Shown in pieces: positions 48,390 through 59,583 of a stretch of DNA of 64,000 bases. The notes under the pieces were generated by a model. It did no database searches, was not told the origin of the DNA, and saw only the letters and a list, made by a program, of their open reading frames with translations. Origin of the DNA: Armigeres subalbatus (taxonomy: Eukaryota > Arthropoda > Insecta > Diptera > Culicidae). The translations under genes and the position numbers were made by a program. How positions within the stretch are numbered: the stretch's first letter is position 1; each line of letters opens with the position of its first letter. The DNA lies in the NCBI RefSeq assembly GCF_024139115.2, contig NC_085140.1, forward strand, positions 29,685,806-29,749,805. The letters run 5' to 3'.

Positions 48390-48465
48390 GGGTCTCCAAT
48401 TAGCTATGTGTGCAAAGGCGTACGATTGCCAATCCGGAGATGGCAAGTTTTCGGATGGGAAATAT
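48390..48465 (+). mobile_element. SINE head fragment
   Basis: GGGTCTCCAATTAGCTATGT, then AAAGGCGTACGATTGCC and CCGGAGATGGCAAGTTTTCG are the plus-strand version of the tRNA-like head seen reversed at 16500-16562 and 59520-59583. Confidence 0.65.
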
Positions 48466-48739
48466 ACCTTTTAAACGAAGGCTTCCGAACCTTTAGATTC
48501 TGGATTTTCAAAATATTTTTCAAAATTTCATTTAGATATTCAAGAAGATTGCATGAGAGCTTTTTTAAATTTACGCGTTAGACGTTTTATCCATTTTATT
48601 TTTTGTTCCGCAGCCCTTCATACACTGAATCACAATGCATATTATGCACAAGACAAAATTATGATATATTAAATACATAATTATCCAAACTTTATCAATA
48701 AGTTTCGAATTGGAATTGTAATACGTCCGCCATTACGCA

Positions 48740-48885
48740 TTTTTGTCCGAGATACCCCCTAGGGCCAGCGAAGGTACCCCCAGGGGTACATGTACCTCAG
48801 GTTGAGAACCGCTGAATTACAGGTTAGATTCGATTATCCGGGGTTCGGTTATCCGAAATTTTAGACTCGATTATCCGGAGTATTT
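48740..48885. mobile_element. hAT-like right terminus and a CGATTATCCGG fragment
   Basis: GTTGAGAACCGCTG at 48801-48814 is complementary to the left terminus at 18030. Before it, TACCCCCAGGGGTACATGTA is a short palindrome typical of such ends. Immediately after, CGATTATCCGG and GGTTATCCG repeat at 48831-48880; this word is frequent in pogo-like termini, but only one end is seen. Confidence 0.5.
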
Positions 48886-48984
48886 TTTTGTAGTAAAACG
48901 TAAAACGGCAGAAATAGAAAAATAACTGAGAAAAAAATATCAGACTTTGATGTCAGACCAGCAAAGAAAGGCATTGATGCTTTT

Positions 48985-49065
48985 AGTGAATAATGATTAG
49001 ACATAAGTCTCGACATCACGTGAATGGAATGAGATTCATACAAAGGTGATCGTGTATGACCTTTT
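48985..49065 (-). pseudogene. I-clade LINE C-terminal scrap
   Basis: The minus-strand frame contains HVMSRLMSNHYSLKA. The same segment appears as RDFIRTICRLMSNHY in the I-clade relic at 53119-53600, where it follows the RNase H domain. Only about 25 codons are recognisable, so this is a decayed fragment. Confidence 0.65.
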
Positions 49066-49129
49066 GACCAAATCATACCTCGCCCATTTCTCAGAACTTC
49101 TGAGGATGAGGAAATCCCAAAAATGAGGA

Positions 49130-49580
49130 GTTCGCGGAAAGTAATTTTCAAGAAAATCTGGGAGAAAGCAACTTCTTTGAATTCTCGAATAAGAATTTCA
49201 TTGAAATTCTTTAAAGAGGAACTTCCCAGAATTCAAAATTCTGGAAAGAGCGATTCCGAGATTTCCTGAAGAAGAAATTCTTGGATGAGAAATTCTTTCG
49301 AGTTTCTGAAGGGGAGATTCTTCAAAAATTTTGAAGCAGCAACAATCCAGATTTTTTGGAGAACAAGGATTTCTGAATCCTCACAAAACCTGGGAACTCT
49401 TGAAGTACCTCAGTAGCTGAAAACTGGAATAAGGAGAGCAATTTTCCAGAATTCATGGGTGAGGAATTTTCCAGAATGCTTGGAGGAGGGATTCTCATGA
49501 ATTCTCAGGAGAATAATTCCCCGCAATTCTGGCAGAAGGAAGTGTTGGAGGAGTTTCCCTGAATTCCCGTAGATGGAATA
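49130..49580. repeat. Degenerate GAATTCTC / TTCCAGAATTC tract
   Basis: AGAATTCATGGGTGAGGAA, AATTTTCCAGAATGCTTGG and similar words recur with irregular spacing. Confidence 0.55.
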
Positions 49581-49599
49581 GAACAGATTTCTTCAATTG

Positions 49600-49990
49600 T
49601 ACCAAATTCCTGGCGCCCGCGCTTCGTCTTTCTCTTTCAGAATTTGTCAGATAGTGCTTAGAGTCGATGTTAGCTCCACGATAGGTCCTGGCGTGAATAA
49701 TGTTAATCAGTTTGAACGACTTGTGGAGGTCGATTCTGTTTGCTGTGGTGATCTCCAGGTGTATTTATACGGGAGGCTGTGCTGAAAGTAAGTGTTGAGA
49801 AGAGAATAGCCAATGGCAATATTCTTGGAGGCGATGAAGTCAATATAGTCGTATGTCGTTTCCGATCTTCAACTGGTGGGTGCCGAACTTTCTAATAGTC
49901 GGTCTAAACTCCTCCCACAGGCGTTCAAATCTCCTATGACGATTTTGACATCGTGGCTTGGGCAGCTGTCGTACTCACGTTCATGCTGTG
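49600..49990 (-). pseudogene. RTE-clade LINE endonuclease fragment, frameshifted
   Basis: On the minus strand, 49990-49900 reads FYAQHEREYDSCPSHDVKIV then IGDLNA, the core of an apurinic-type endonuclease (GDLNA carries the catalytic Asp/Asn). After frameshifts, lower positions read PYKYTWRSPQQTES and then RTYRGANIDSKHYL, matching the expected late block in which D/H act as catalytic residues. The H is kept. There is no reverse transcriptase next to it. The frame entering at 50102 crosses the foldback element at 50031. Confidence 0.75.
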
Positions 49991-50030
49991 CGTAGAATGC
50001 GTTCGTATATGCGTTGGTATATTCTCTATC

Positions 50031-50219
50031 AATTCTGTATAAGAATCTACCAAAACCTGTATGAGAACTGGGCATATGCGAAATTGTTAGATTCTTATAC
50101 AAAAAATGTAAGAAAAGCTTACAAAAATATTAGATACTTGAACAATATTTGTATAAGAATCTAGCAATTTCTCATATGCCCAGTTCTTATTAGGTTTTGG
50201 TAGATTCTTATACAGAATT
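50031..50219. mobile_element. Foldback MITE, 189 bp, ~71-bp arms
   Basis: AATTCTGTATAAGAATCTAC through AACTGGGCATATGCG and GATTCTTATACA is mirrored at 50149-50219 with a handful of changes. The 48-bp centre has its own palindrome (TGTAAGAAAAGCTTACA). It sits beside the RTE fragment and probably inserted into it. Confidence 0.85.
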
Positions 50220-51659
50220 GTTGGAAAATCTAACAACTGCGCTTGGGTTTATCATCACAGGCTGTGGACGTCAATTGCGCTCAAGTTGAAGTACCGACAT
50301 TTGATCCTTGACTTGCACTGCCTTGCATATTGCCCATCAATATGGAAGCTGTTCCCAGCTCCCGATCAATTGAGAGATTTGCAGTTCCATGAGCCGAGCT
50401 TCCAATTGATAGTCCCTTTTTGTCGATGTGGTCTTCGACGTATTCGTTCACCTTCGATATCATATAGTATAAAACAAATGCGAAAGGATTCAATTCGAGG
50501 GAGCTGGGAGTACAAAAAGCTTTATCCATTTTCCGCATGGAAAGTTGTCGAGCTGGACAACATTATCCAGAACCTCAGTTTTGTAGTACAGTAATTCTTT
50601 TTCAAATATCACTAGGAAACTATTCTTGAGTCTACTCGGAGTCCATTTTGTATTTCATTTGGAATTCACTCTGCCTTCTACTCGGGATCCACTTTGGATT
50701 TACTCTGGATTTCATTCGGGAACCACTGTGGATTCCACTCGGGATTCTCTCTGAATTCCACTTCAACTTGTATTTTTTTCTATGCTGGATTTCAGTTAGT
50801 ACTCACTCCCGTCTCCGATCGAAATCTACTTTGGATTCCACTCAGTATCCAGTTCCATATGAAATCCACTCGGAATTCTTTCTGGATTTCACTCAATAAA
50901 TTCTTTGGATTCCGAATCCACTCTTGATTCCTCTCGGAGTCCACTTTGGATTACACTCAGAATCCACTCTGTGTTCTACTCTTGAATTCCACTTATAATC
51001 CCATTTGGATTCCATTTGGCATTATCTCTGGATTAAAATCATCATCCACTCTGGGCTCTACTCGGAATCACCTCTGGTATTTCATAAAAAAGACAGGATC
51101 AAGGATTTTCAGCATATATTGAATACTTAACACCTAGCATTAGACAACGGACAGGACATTTGTACAACACCCATATGGGACCAGTAGTGGAGAATTTCCC
51201 GCTATACGGAAAGTTTCCATCTTATTACAGCGGGAATCGAACCCACACTCCACATCACGCAGATAAGCCCAATCGACTGACGCTGCTATTTAACTGCACC
51301 GACGTAAAGCTCACGGATTTTTTTTTTAATTTTTGATGTACTATTTTTAAATATTGGTTACTGATTGGTTACTGAGATAGCATAAAATCTGAAACTGAAT
51401 TTTGATTTTTGGTTTCTGTTTTATAATTTCTGATTTTGATCTGATCTCGATGTTTGATTTCTGATTTTTGACTTTTTTTAATCTTTGGTTTATTTGGAAG
51501 GTTACAAAGCCGAAATCAAGTTTAATAATACATTTCTTGATTCTTATAAATAGTGTTACTCTTGGGGAACCGAAAGACTCGCGGTTTGGTCTAGGTTTGG
51601 GAATACAATAATATAGTAGGAAACGATGGGATTTTAGGGTACTTAAATAATTACGATGC
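50220..51659. repeat. Degenerate TGGATTCCACTCGG tract (50630-51090) and TTGATTTTTG tract
   Basis: From 50630 to 51090 words like TTTGGATTCCACTCAG and CCACTCGGAATTC recur every 15-25 bp. From 51330 to 51480 there is T-rich TTTCTGATTTTTGA sequence. The frames here are repeat-derived or unrecognised. Confidence 0.6.
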
Positions 51660-51848
51660 AAATCATATATTCAATTGCTTTGAAACCATCGAAGTAGGCC
51701 TAGTGTGAACCACAACTTAGAGTCACATCATCAGCAATCAAAGCAATCGGGGAATATGTCGTCCATCACATTCAGATTCAGTGAACAAACAGTGCGATAA
51801 GGTGTTCCAAGTGGCTCCCGCTTGCAAACAGTCAGAATAAACTCCACA
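51660..51848 (+). repeat. 185-bp direct repeat, copy A
   Basis: It runs from AAATCATATATTCAATTGCT to CAGAATAAACTCCACA. Copy B at 52849-53030 is about 90 percent identical in the same orientation. The similarity starts and stops at the same bases, which suggests defined element ends. Confidence 0.85.
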
Positions 51849-52848
51849 TTTGGCGATCCTGCTGGATTTTTCACCTTTTTTTTAATGTAGGTAGTATTGA
51901 ACAAGCGGGAGCACCCATAAAGTAATCGAATTGTTTGTGCAAGTGGACGTTATGTTGTCAAATACGTGGACATTGGGTGAGTAAATTTTAGAAATTGAAT
52001 TAAAACTGGACCTGTTATTTTCTGAAGATTTGAACCACTAATGAATCACGAGATTCAATTGTTTTTCAATTGTTTTGGTGTATGAATGCGTCATTTTATG
52101 TACGGATCAATCCATTTTTCGTTGCGGCGCCTTTCTTAGCAGCAGCATAGTAGTTTCATTTAATGGAAAACAAATTTCAAACATAAATAAAACACTGCTG
52201 GAGAAGCCAGTGAGTTTGTTCTATTTTTACCTCAGATTCAAACTAGAATAATGTTCGAGGGCTTGCAACGAGACTGAATCACTACTGATTTCACTCCAAA
52301 AGTGATTTAAAATCGTTGGTCCATTTGAGAGCTAAAAAAATAATCTTAAAATGATGAAAGAAAGAGATGTTAACTGTTTTATTCATTTGTAAATATTTCT
52401 TCATAGGCGTGCGGAACATATTTATTTTTGCATAGAAAACTAAAGATTAGTGTTTTTGTTACAGATGCTACAATTGTCCAATGCATGGACATTTTTGCCC
52501 TATTTTGAAACCAACTTAAGCAAATAAATGAACGGAATTAATTCTTCGATCAAACCCACAAATTTACACTTCCAAAATAAAAGGTAGGCCCAAGCACACG
52601 AATAGAGCTGTTCATGGCTACCAAACGAAAATTCTCTGGTAGTGGTCTCATTTTTGATTTTTGATTTTTGACGGCTTTGGCAGGTTTCGTTCTATTATTG
52701 TCAGGGGGGATTTTTATGACTGATACAAATAAAATAGAAATTTCTGCATAGCTCGAGAACTAATGAGGCAAATGGAACCAAATGTGGCATGTAGAGTTTT
52801 TTGAATACAAGAAAACGGCAGTGAAACAGTACTTGCCGTTTACTACAT
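51849..52848. other. Kilobase between the two direct repeats
   Basis: No coding frame of note. TTGTTTTGGTGTATGAATGC at 52069 recurs at 32739. CATAGCTCGAGAACTAATGA at 52747 resembles TATCTCGAGAACTAATCAGA in the Helitron at 34330. Confidence 0.45.
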
Positions 52849-53030
52849 AAATCATATATTCAATTGCTTTGAAACCATCGAAGTAGGCCTAATGTGAACC
52901 ACGACTTAGAGTCACATCATCAGCATCAAAGCAATCGGAGAATGTGTCGTCCATCACATTCAGTGAACAAACAGTGTGATAAGGTGTTCCAAGTGGCTCC
53001 TGCTTGCAAACAGTCAGAATAAACTCCACA
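52849..53030 (+). repeat. 185-bp direct repeat, copy B
   Basis: Same start and end words as copy A. It lacks a short ATTCAG duplication present in A and has scattered substitutions. Confidence 0.85.
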
Positions 53031-53069
53031 GAGATCAAGACCCGACAACACTTCTCTAACACTTCTCGG

Positions 53070-53118
53070 TGTTGAACTTAATCTGTAGATTAAAAAAACC
53101 CTTCAATAAAGATTAAAA
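53070..53118 (+). repeat. LINE-like 3' tail, copy 1
   Basis: CTCGGTGTTGAACTTAATCT, then an A run, CTTCAATAAAGATTAAAAAA. The AATAAA and A-rich end resemble the 3' end of a retroposon. Related tails occur at 53915-53975 and 60377-60440, each with different upstream sequence, as for 5'-truncated copies of one family. Confidence 0.6.
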
Positions 53119-53600
53119 AAAACTTCCCTAACAGGCTTTGGTGGTTTTCCTCGGACTTGGAGATTTTCTGTTAGCGCAGATCTGGGGCCACGATGATCCT
53201 TGCACGCCCATACGACATGATAAATGTCCGGATAATCCTCGCCGCAAACACAGAGATTTCCTTCCAAGAGCCCCACTATGGAAAGATGTACATTTGTGTA
53301 TTGTAGTGATTGGACATTAGACGACAGATGGTTCGAATAAAGTCTCGTCCCATATTCAATTGCCATGGACGCTTCGACACCTGTGGGCGAATTGAATACA
53401 GCCATCTATCCAACTTCCCATTTCTGTTGCCAGCTGTTCAAGTTTTCCTGACGAACTAATGTGAAAAATTCATCGAAGGTGATTTTCCGATCATAAATAT
53501 CACCTTCCATAGCGCCCACCTCAGCCAAAGAGTCCGCTTTCTTATTTCCCGAGTTCCCGAGAACGGACCCCAGGCCATGGTGATTGTGAATGACCGCTTT
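53119..53600 (-). pseudogene. I-clade LINE relic: RNase H end and C-terminal zinc knuckle
   Basis: On the minus strand, 53570-53420 reads GNKKADSLAEVGAMEGDIYD, then KITFDEFFTLVRQ: the last part of an RNase H domain (ADSLA holds a catalytic Asp) and its extension. After frameshifts, 53345-53285 reads GRDFIRTICRLMSNHY. Then 53265-53180 reads LCVCGEDYPDIYHVVWAC, a CCHC knuckle usual at this position. The frame is cut into at least three pieces. The family ending is replaced by the T run from the opposite-strand tail at 53070-53118. Confidence 0.8.
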
Positions 53601-56003
53601 GATTTTCTAATTTGGATCTCAAACATATGATTTCTGGTTTCTCAAAGCAACTTCCTGAACTAAATGACTTGAATAACAGATTGATTTAAGCAAGGAAATA
53701 TTTAATCTAATTTCAGCAATCGCACATTATTTCAAAACTTTTGAGTCAAACGATCTTTTCGTTGTACAAACTGAATTGCTAGTAAAAGTAAGGCATTGAA
53801 TTCCATATACCTTATTAAGCATTTCGTCACTTTTCTTTGGACAATATTGACAACGTTGAGGAAGAACAAATTTCATTGAAAACCTTATGGAAGGTTTTAA
53901 ACTTATATACGTTGACTTCTCGGTGTTGAACTTAATCTATAGATAAAAAAAAAACACTTTAATAAAGTTAAAAAAATAGTCGTTGACTCACTACCGCCAT
54001 CTAATTCACTGATTGCGGAAGTACATACAGATGCAACTGATTAGCAACAATCGAGCGCAGTCTATTCGTTTGACAGCTGCATTTGGGATGCGTTTTATAC
54101 TAAAATGATCATCACGCCATCTCCAAATGATTGCCAATTTAATTCCTAATGATGAATACATTTGAATTAACGGTTGCGAATGTTTACACACGTATCGGAT
54201 ACCAGCCTCAATATCTGTTATCTGTGGTATTATTTAAAAACAAATACAAATCATTATCACACAAACAGACATATCTCTTTCACAGACAGACAAAACTTCT
54301 GCAAAAGTTGATAGTTTATCATTGGCGTTTTTCTTCGAACGCTGTTTTTAGTGAGCAAAAGTCGAACGATTAGGGCGCCATTGGTGGTCGTTTGTCCACC
54401 GGTAGAATACACTGTTTCAAAGGTGAACGAAGAATAATCATTGATAAATAACAAAAATAATAATATTCCACCATATTACTTGTAATATTCCAGCACATAT
54501 TTGTTCGGACCTGACGGACATATACTCGACAGAAGTGCCCTCCAGGGCTGTCTTATGACGAGCAATGTTAACATTCTCAAAAATCGATGTCTAATTGATT
54601 GTTTTCAAAGCCCTGTGCGCCCAAAATGGCAAAGCACTCCGGATATTAGAATATTTTCCATTTGTTTTCTGTTTCATCTGTTGAAGATAAATTCCCGAGG
54701 CTGCCTGCCTGCCCGTCTGTCTGTCTGCTTCATTACTTTGTTCATACGTGTATCTGCAATGGCAGATTGCCTCGTGTTCAACCGTCTACTGAAGTGGGCT
54801 TGATTGGAAAATTAGCGGAAGCTTTTAGGGAGAGCCAAGTCTCGCGTGGACCGATCTCGGTTGCGGCGAATGCAGTGGATAACATAGCTCGTTAAATTCG
54901 TTGTCGGACACTTGGATATAATCGGTATCACCAGGGTTGGTTCTAGTTAGGTTCTAGCGATATTTTAATGTTTACGCTTCGAATATTGCGGCACGACTGC
55001 TACTGGTTGAATCCGGGCATTATTCGCTAGTTTGTTATCATAAATAAACCATACTATACAGTGTACAAAAAAGCTGTACAAGACCGTCGTGGATTTCAAA
55101 TATTTGCTTAAGATTACAGGATGGTGATAGCATTACTCACGCTTCGTGGGATTTGTCAACATTGTCATATCCTTGACATGTGTTCCATTCATTCAAAATT
55201 TGTTCAAATGTTATATATTCTACACTGCACAGTGCATATTAACCGATTGTTTGTAAAGAGCTAATATTTTTTTATATCGCCTTTTAGTGAATGATGCGTA
55301 TCAAAACTTAACTTTCTTAGTTGGAATAATCTTTTGACATGTTTCGTACGTACATGTTATTGAAATGTATCGAAAACTGTTACAGTAGAATGATCCACTT
55401 TTGCGAAATCCATACAATTGATCATCGTCGCCAAACGTAGCCCACAGGTGACGATCGAGTACATTGATCCTCACGTCACTTCCAAAAGAACGCATTCCGT
55501 TGCGCAAAACCGCAAAACTCGAACCCGCGTTGCATGTCTGTCGTAGCCGTCGGCCAGAACCGTTTCGATTTCAGTCTTGCCCATTGTCGACGTCGTCGTA
55601 GTCGTCGTCCGCACCAACCATGGCATTAATATATTCAAGAGCGATGGACAGTCAGTGCTGGTCGCGGCTTTGTGTTCTTCCCTTCTTGTGGCGAGCACCA
55701 CCACTCGTCGGATCGGAACAAGAAAAATCAAAACACCGACGGCACAGTGTTATGCTTATTTTTTTTCGCTTCAGCTCAAACCAAGAATTTTTGCGTGATT
55801 CGGGATTGTTAGTTCAGCCTGTCTACCCGTATCGATAAAGCTGGACGAACGAGTGGACGGTGAACAAAAGTGAGCAAATAATTTAGCAAATTTTTGCCTG
55901 ACACTGAAATCGGAATCCAACACAAAAATTTGGATTTCGCAGGTAATTATATTGTTCATGATCTGTTGTAATTCCAAATATTCCATTCTGGAGCGCTTCG
56001 TAC
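53601..56003. other. Intron stretch beside fringe exon 1; LINE-like tail copy 2 at 53915-53975
   Basis: The tail copy reads TCTCGGTGTTGAACTTAATC, an A run, CACTTTAATAAAGTTAAAAA. The rest has no recognised element. A CGTCGTCGTAGTCGTCGTCC tract is at 55590-55610. The part 55430-55800 is GC-richer, with frames on both strands that I do not recognise. Confidence 0.45.
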
Positions 56004-56159
56004 CTGGACACTATTGCTGCTGCTGTAGCCGTAAACGTTCTGATACAGAACTAGAGTCATGTAGATCAGGAAAATCCCTGCCGCCATTGCTTGCAAAGTT
56101 CGTTTATATCGATGGGTCAGCGAGAAGACCTGGCACATCTTCTTCCTAAGACACCTCAT
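56004..56159 (-). CDS. fng: Fringe glycosyltransferase, coding exon 1 (start and signal anchor)
   Basis: This exon gives the N-terminus of the type II Golgi protein: a short cytoplasmic tail with a basic HRYKR, then a hydrophobic anchor (AAGIFLIYMTLVLY) and QNVYGYSS. Drosophila Fringe, from memory, has RFKR, LQAM, a hydrophobic run, VYMTL.LYQ and YGY in the same order. The ATG at 56159 has a poor context (TTCTATGA). The ATG at 56138 (GAAGAAGATGT, A at -3) fits better and gives a fly-like tail length, so the true start may be 56138 (45 codons here). The frame is open upstream to 56273 but opens with TTG there. The donor CAG/GTACGA at 56004-56003 is phase 0, matching exon 2 at 40379. Confidence 0.9.
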
Positions 56160-57000
56160 AGAAGCTGCTTCCTGCTGCCCGCCCTCCACAAGGACAGTAG
56201 CATTTTGATGTGCAGCGAAAATGAGCGAAACAGCAATCTTAGCGGGCGCCAGACTGGAAATGCACTGCTCCAAACTAATCCAAATTCAATGTGATAATCC
56301 AAACATGCGCCGAATCACTGTTTTTCGAATTCTTCTCATTTCTTACAATCAACAACTGGTTCAAGATCCCACAGTCACAATTGATCACATTCATTAATCA
56401 GAAATACACAATTCGATACCATTACTGCACTTGCACTTTTATGATAGCAGCAATCTCACAACATAAACACCGCTACTTCGAAGTGTGTATCAGCTACGAA
56501 TCATCACTATCTTCCATGAAAATGGATGAACCTTTCGCGATCCACCCGTATGATAACAGTTGAGACATTTTACGCCGGAATAAAACACTCCGGCGCACAC
56601 AAATCCCCCCTTATTCCAATATTCAACGCTCTGGTGCTGCTGGCGGTCTGGTTGTTGTCACGCTTCGCGGCACATCGCGGCATCTTTAATAAATCCTAAA
56701 TAAGGCGAAGAACGCGTCGTCATTTCTCACGAAAGTAAATAAACCCCGAAGACGCGTAGTGAATGCGCCAAATTCAAGCTTCGTAATCTTCTATTGTTGT
56801 CACATTTAATTTGTGCGAATAATTCAACGCTTTCAGTTGTTTAAGTTAGCACTTGTACGATATTTGAGGGAGTTGACTCTCAAAAACAGAACTACTGGGA
56901 ACGAAACGCGACAGCGCACCCTCGCGTGAGTAAAGTCAAATCGGAACTGATCGTTTCAGTCGTTCGCCGCAGTTGCGCTCTCTCACACAAGAAGCAAGAT
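56160..57000 (-). promoter_or_regulatory. fng: Probable fringe 5' UTR and core promoter region
   Basis: This is the sequence immediately upstream of the start codon on the minus strand. A TCAGTT initiator-like word lies at 56950-56945. Starting from its A (56948), GGGTG at positions +28 to +32 fits four of five DPE bases. No TATA box is visible. GAGAG/CTCTC words, which could bind a GAGA-factor-like protein, are at about 56978 and 57045-57062. The real start site and any 5' UTR intron cannot be fixed from sequence. Confidence 0.35.
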
Positions 57001-58982
57001 GCGAGCGATAAGTGATCGCTCCCATGGGCTGCAGCTCAACAGAGGTCTCTCTTTCTCTCAAGTTGAATCGAAGTATGCGCGATTTGAGTCTACAGTCGTT
57101 ATCGTTTCGATTGTGTGGCCCTCTTGTTCTTGTCGGCGATGATCAACTAGCAGACCCACACCTCGCTCTATTTTTTATCATCGTGATCGTGTAGTGTTCC
57201 GCTGCGGATGATTATTAGTGATTTGTATGACGGTTCATGCTGGTAACCCTAACCGAAGCATGATTGGAGCGATATGTTCCATTGTTTTGTTTTGGTTTGC
57301 TCTCATTCTGTGAAGACGTTATTTGTAAAGTAGGGGAGAATTGCCTAAAACGCACTTCTTGGGAAAAATTGCTGATCATATGAAAATTTTTGTAGAATCA
57401 TTTATTCTATACTTTTAAGAGAGCAAAAATTAAACCTTACTTTTCATTTCTCAAACAGTCATGTGAAAAGATAAATTCCATGATATTCTATTTATTGCAA
57501 TAATTTGCGGTTCTTTTAACATGAACAATGCGCACAGTTTTTGTTCAACTTTGTTCATCATTATTTCATAATATCCTATTAAATATTTTTACTTGCCGAT
57601 TTACATAACTGTATGATCGTCTTCAGTATGTCGCATTTTGAATTGTAGAAATTATATTCACAATATTTAAAAGTCGTTCTGGTCACCCCCTGAACCAAGT
57701 GAAAGAACCACTAACTTTCCCTCACTTTATAGATCGAGGACCATGTCCGTCCACGCCAGGAGCGACTTACCCAGGTCTAATTTCATTGCCATTATTGACT
57801 CACTTCAAATCGACCACAAACCCGGCTCGGTGGATAGCACGTTCTCTGTATGCCCTCGGCTGCCCTGCATTGGTGTACACCAGTACGTAAGCAACTCTTC
57901 AAACCGAGGATCAGCCGCGCTGGAACGACCCAATATGAGAACGAGATCGACCGGCGACGGTGGGGTCTGCCGGGTAGGACTGTACTTGCACGCGGTCGGT
58001 TAGGCGCGCACTTTCGATCGATAATAGCCACCAGGGAGCAAGAAGAAATCGACGAGAGGTTGAGCCAGATTTCAACACCTAGAGGCAATGCAACTCCCCC
58101 GCTCCGGCGATCCAGCGCCCACTCTACCGAACCGGCACCCAACAAAACTCAGAACGATCCGGTTGTTGCTGGTCGGTTGGTCCATGGATTAAATCGACTT
58201 GATTGTTTCCGATTGAACTTGGGCGCGTGCTGCCGCTTTATGTTGCTTTTATTTTCGCAGCATTTATTAGGCGGATTGGGTTTGTTCCTCGAGGGCGGTA
58301 TTGGTTAGTGCCTTCAACGGATACACCGAGAGTCTGGAGAGTAAAGAGAACCTGAAAAGCGATGTCCGACGATGACTGGGGCTTTTGCACTGCGGATATT
58401 ATAAATGGCATGAATTGCGGGGGTGGAATCGAAGGTGGTCGAGTAGAAGCTGCCCGCAAGGAATGGACAGATTGGCGGTTTGGGGGACTTTCCTGATTAG
58501 CGGAGTAGCGTGCATAACGGATCAGGCAGCGAGGTAGAGTGGCTCTGGTTGGTTTGGAAAGTTGGTTTACCTGACTCAGGGGTAGCATTATATTTAATAT
58601 TCTGTATATTGTTGATTCAATTTTTGCAAAAGAATCTATTATATTTAGTATATATTTTATATATAAAGTATATATTTGTTCTGCCCGCCGAGTGGGTTAG
58701 ACATATTATGTTAAATGGGCTTAAACCGAAACCTTGAGCTCATTAAAAGATTTGTAGGTCTCATAGAAATTTTACGGACTAAAAGTGTCTAGCACTTTAG
58801 AATATTAGATATCATTTCTTTACGACTATACGAGCAATCATCTACGAGAAGAAAAGGTATTTCAGTCCCAAATGATCAACACATCATCAATCAGCTACGC
58901 CTTGACTAAAGAGATTCGGCAGCGAATTCTAAGAACATTATTAAGCACTTAAGCACATCAGCAGGATATAATTAAGCTCTTT
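57001..58982. other. Upstream flank, GC-rich 57690-58560
   Basis: The part 57690-58560 is GC-rich, with overlapping frames on both strands (152 codons plus at 57850-58308; 117 and 116 minus). None is a family I recognise, and opposite-strand openness suggests composition rather than coding. It could be distal regulatory DNA or an old retroelement. Confidence 0.4.
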
Positions 58983-59060
58983 ACTGCTGTGAATCCCATA
59001 TTTGTCCCATATGAATTGGAAAACCAGCAAAGATGGGACAGATATGCGATTCACGGCAGT
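58983..59060. mobile_element. Tiny foldback, 78 bp
   Basis: ACTGCTGTGAATCCCATATT then TGTCCCAT faces ATGGGACAGATATGCGATTC then ACGGCAGT, 28-bp arms around a 22-bp loop. Confidence 0.7.
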
Positions 59061-59334
59061 TCAAGCACATGTAATTCTGGTATTTTCCAGCAGAAGCAAC
59101 CAACTGAAGTCTTTATTGGGTTCAACGAAGAATGAAGTAGAAATGGTGAATAAGTTATTATAGAATAAGGTGCTCTCAATGTGACACAATCTATGTACGC
59201 AAAATAAAAAGATCATTTGATGTAAGGTTCAAGGAACATATGGCAGAATTAAGCAAGGCAAAAAGGGAAAATAACTTTTCCTTATCTGGTATGACTTTAT
59301 AATCATATCAAAATTTTATCAACGTAAGTTATTT

Positions 59335-59583
59335 TCTTCTTCTTCTTCATCTTTTTTAATGGCTCTACATTCCAACTGGCCGACATTTCATTCCTAAGTT
59401 ATTAATTGAAAGCTTTTTTATACCCGCTAATGTATCTTGTGTGGCGAGAACAACGAATATACTATACTCAAGGTGTCGAGAAAGTTTCCAATCCGAAAAA
59501 GTCCTAGACCTGATCGAGAATCTATCTCGCCATCTCCGGATTGGCAACCCTACGTCTTTGATCGCAATGCTACTGGAGAAGCT
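59335..59583 (-). mobile_element. tRNA-derived SINE related to Feilai
   Basis: The plus strand starts TTCTTCTTCTTCATC, then GGCTCTACATTCCAACTGG, AAGGTGTCGAGAAAG, GATCGAGAATCTATCTCG and GCTACTGGAGAAGC. It is the same layout as 16282-16562, read on the minus strand. Confidence 0.7.

Larger units (their letters stand above)
40380..56003 (-). other. fng: fringe intron 1, 15.6 kb
   Basis: The donor CAG/GTACGA at 56004-56003 and the acceptor ending TTACAG at 40380 give a phase 0 intron. It holds TIR elements, an ORF1-only LINE-like insertion, SINE and LINE relics and part of a hairpin satellite. I saw no extra coding exon, and both phases already fit. Confidence 0.8.

Noticed and set aside
57792..58308. 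Overlapping 152- and 117-codon frames considered as a retroelement gene
   Set aside because: Could not find a protease, integrase or reverse transcriptase motif in either strand; GC-rich composition explains the openness.
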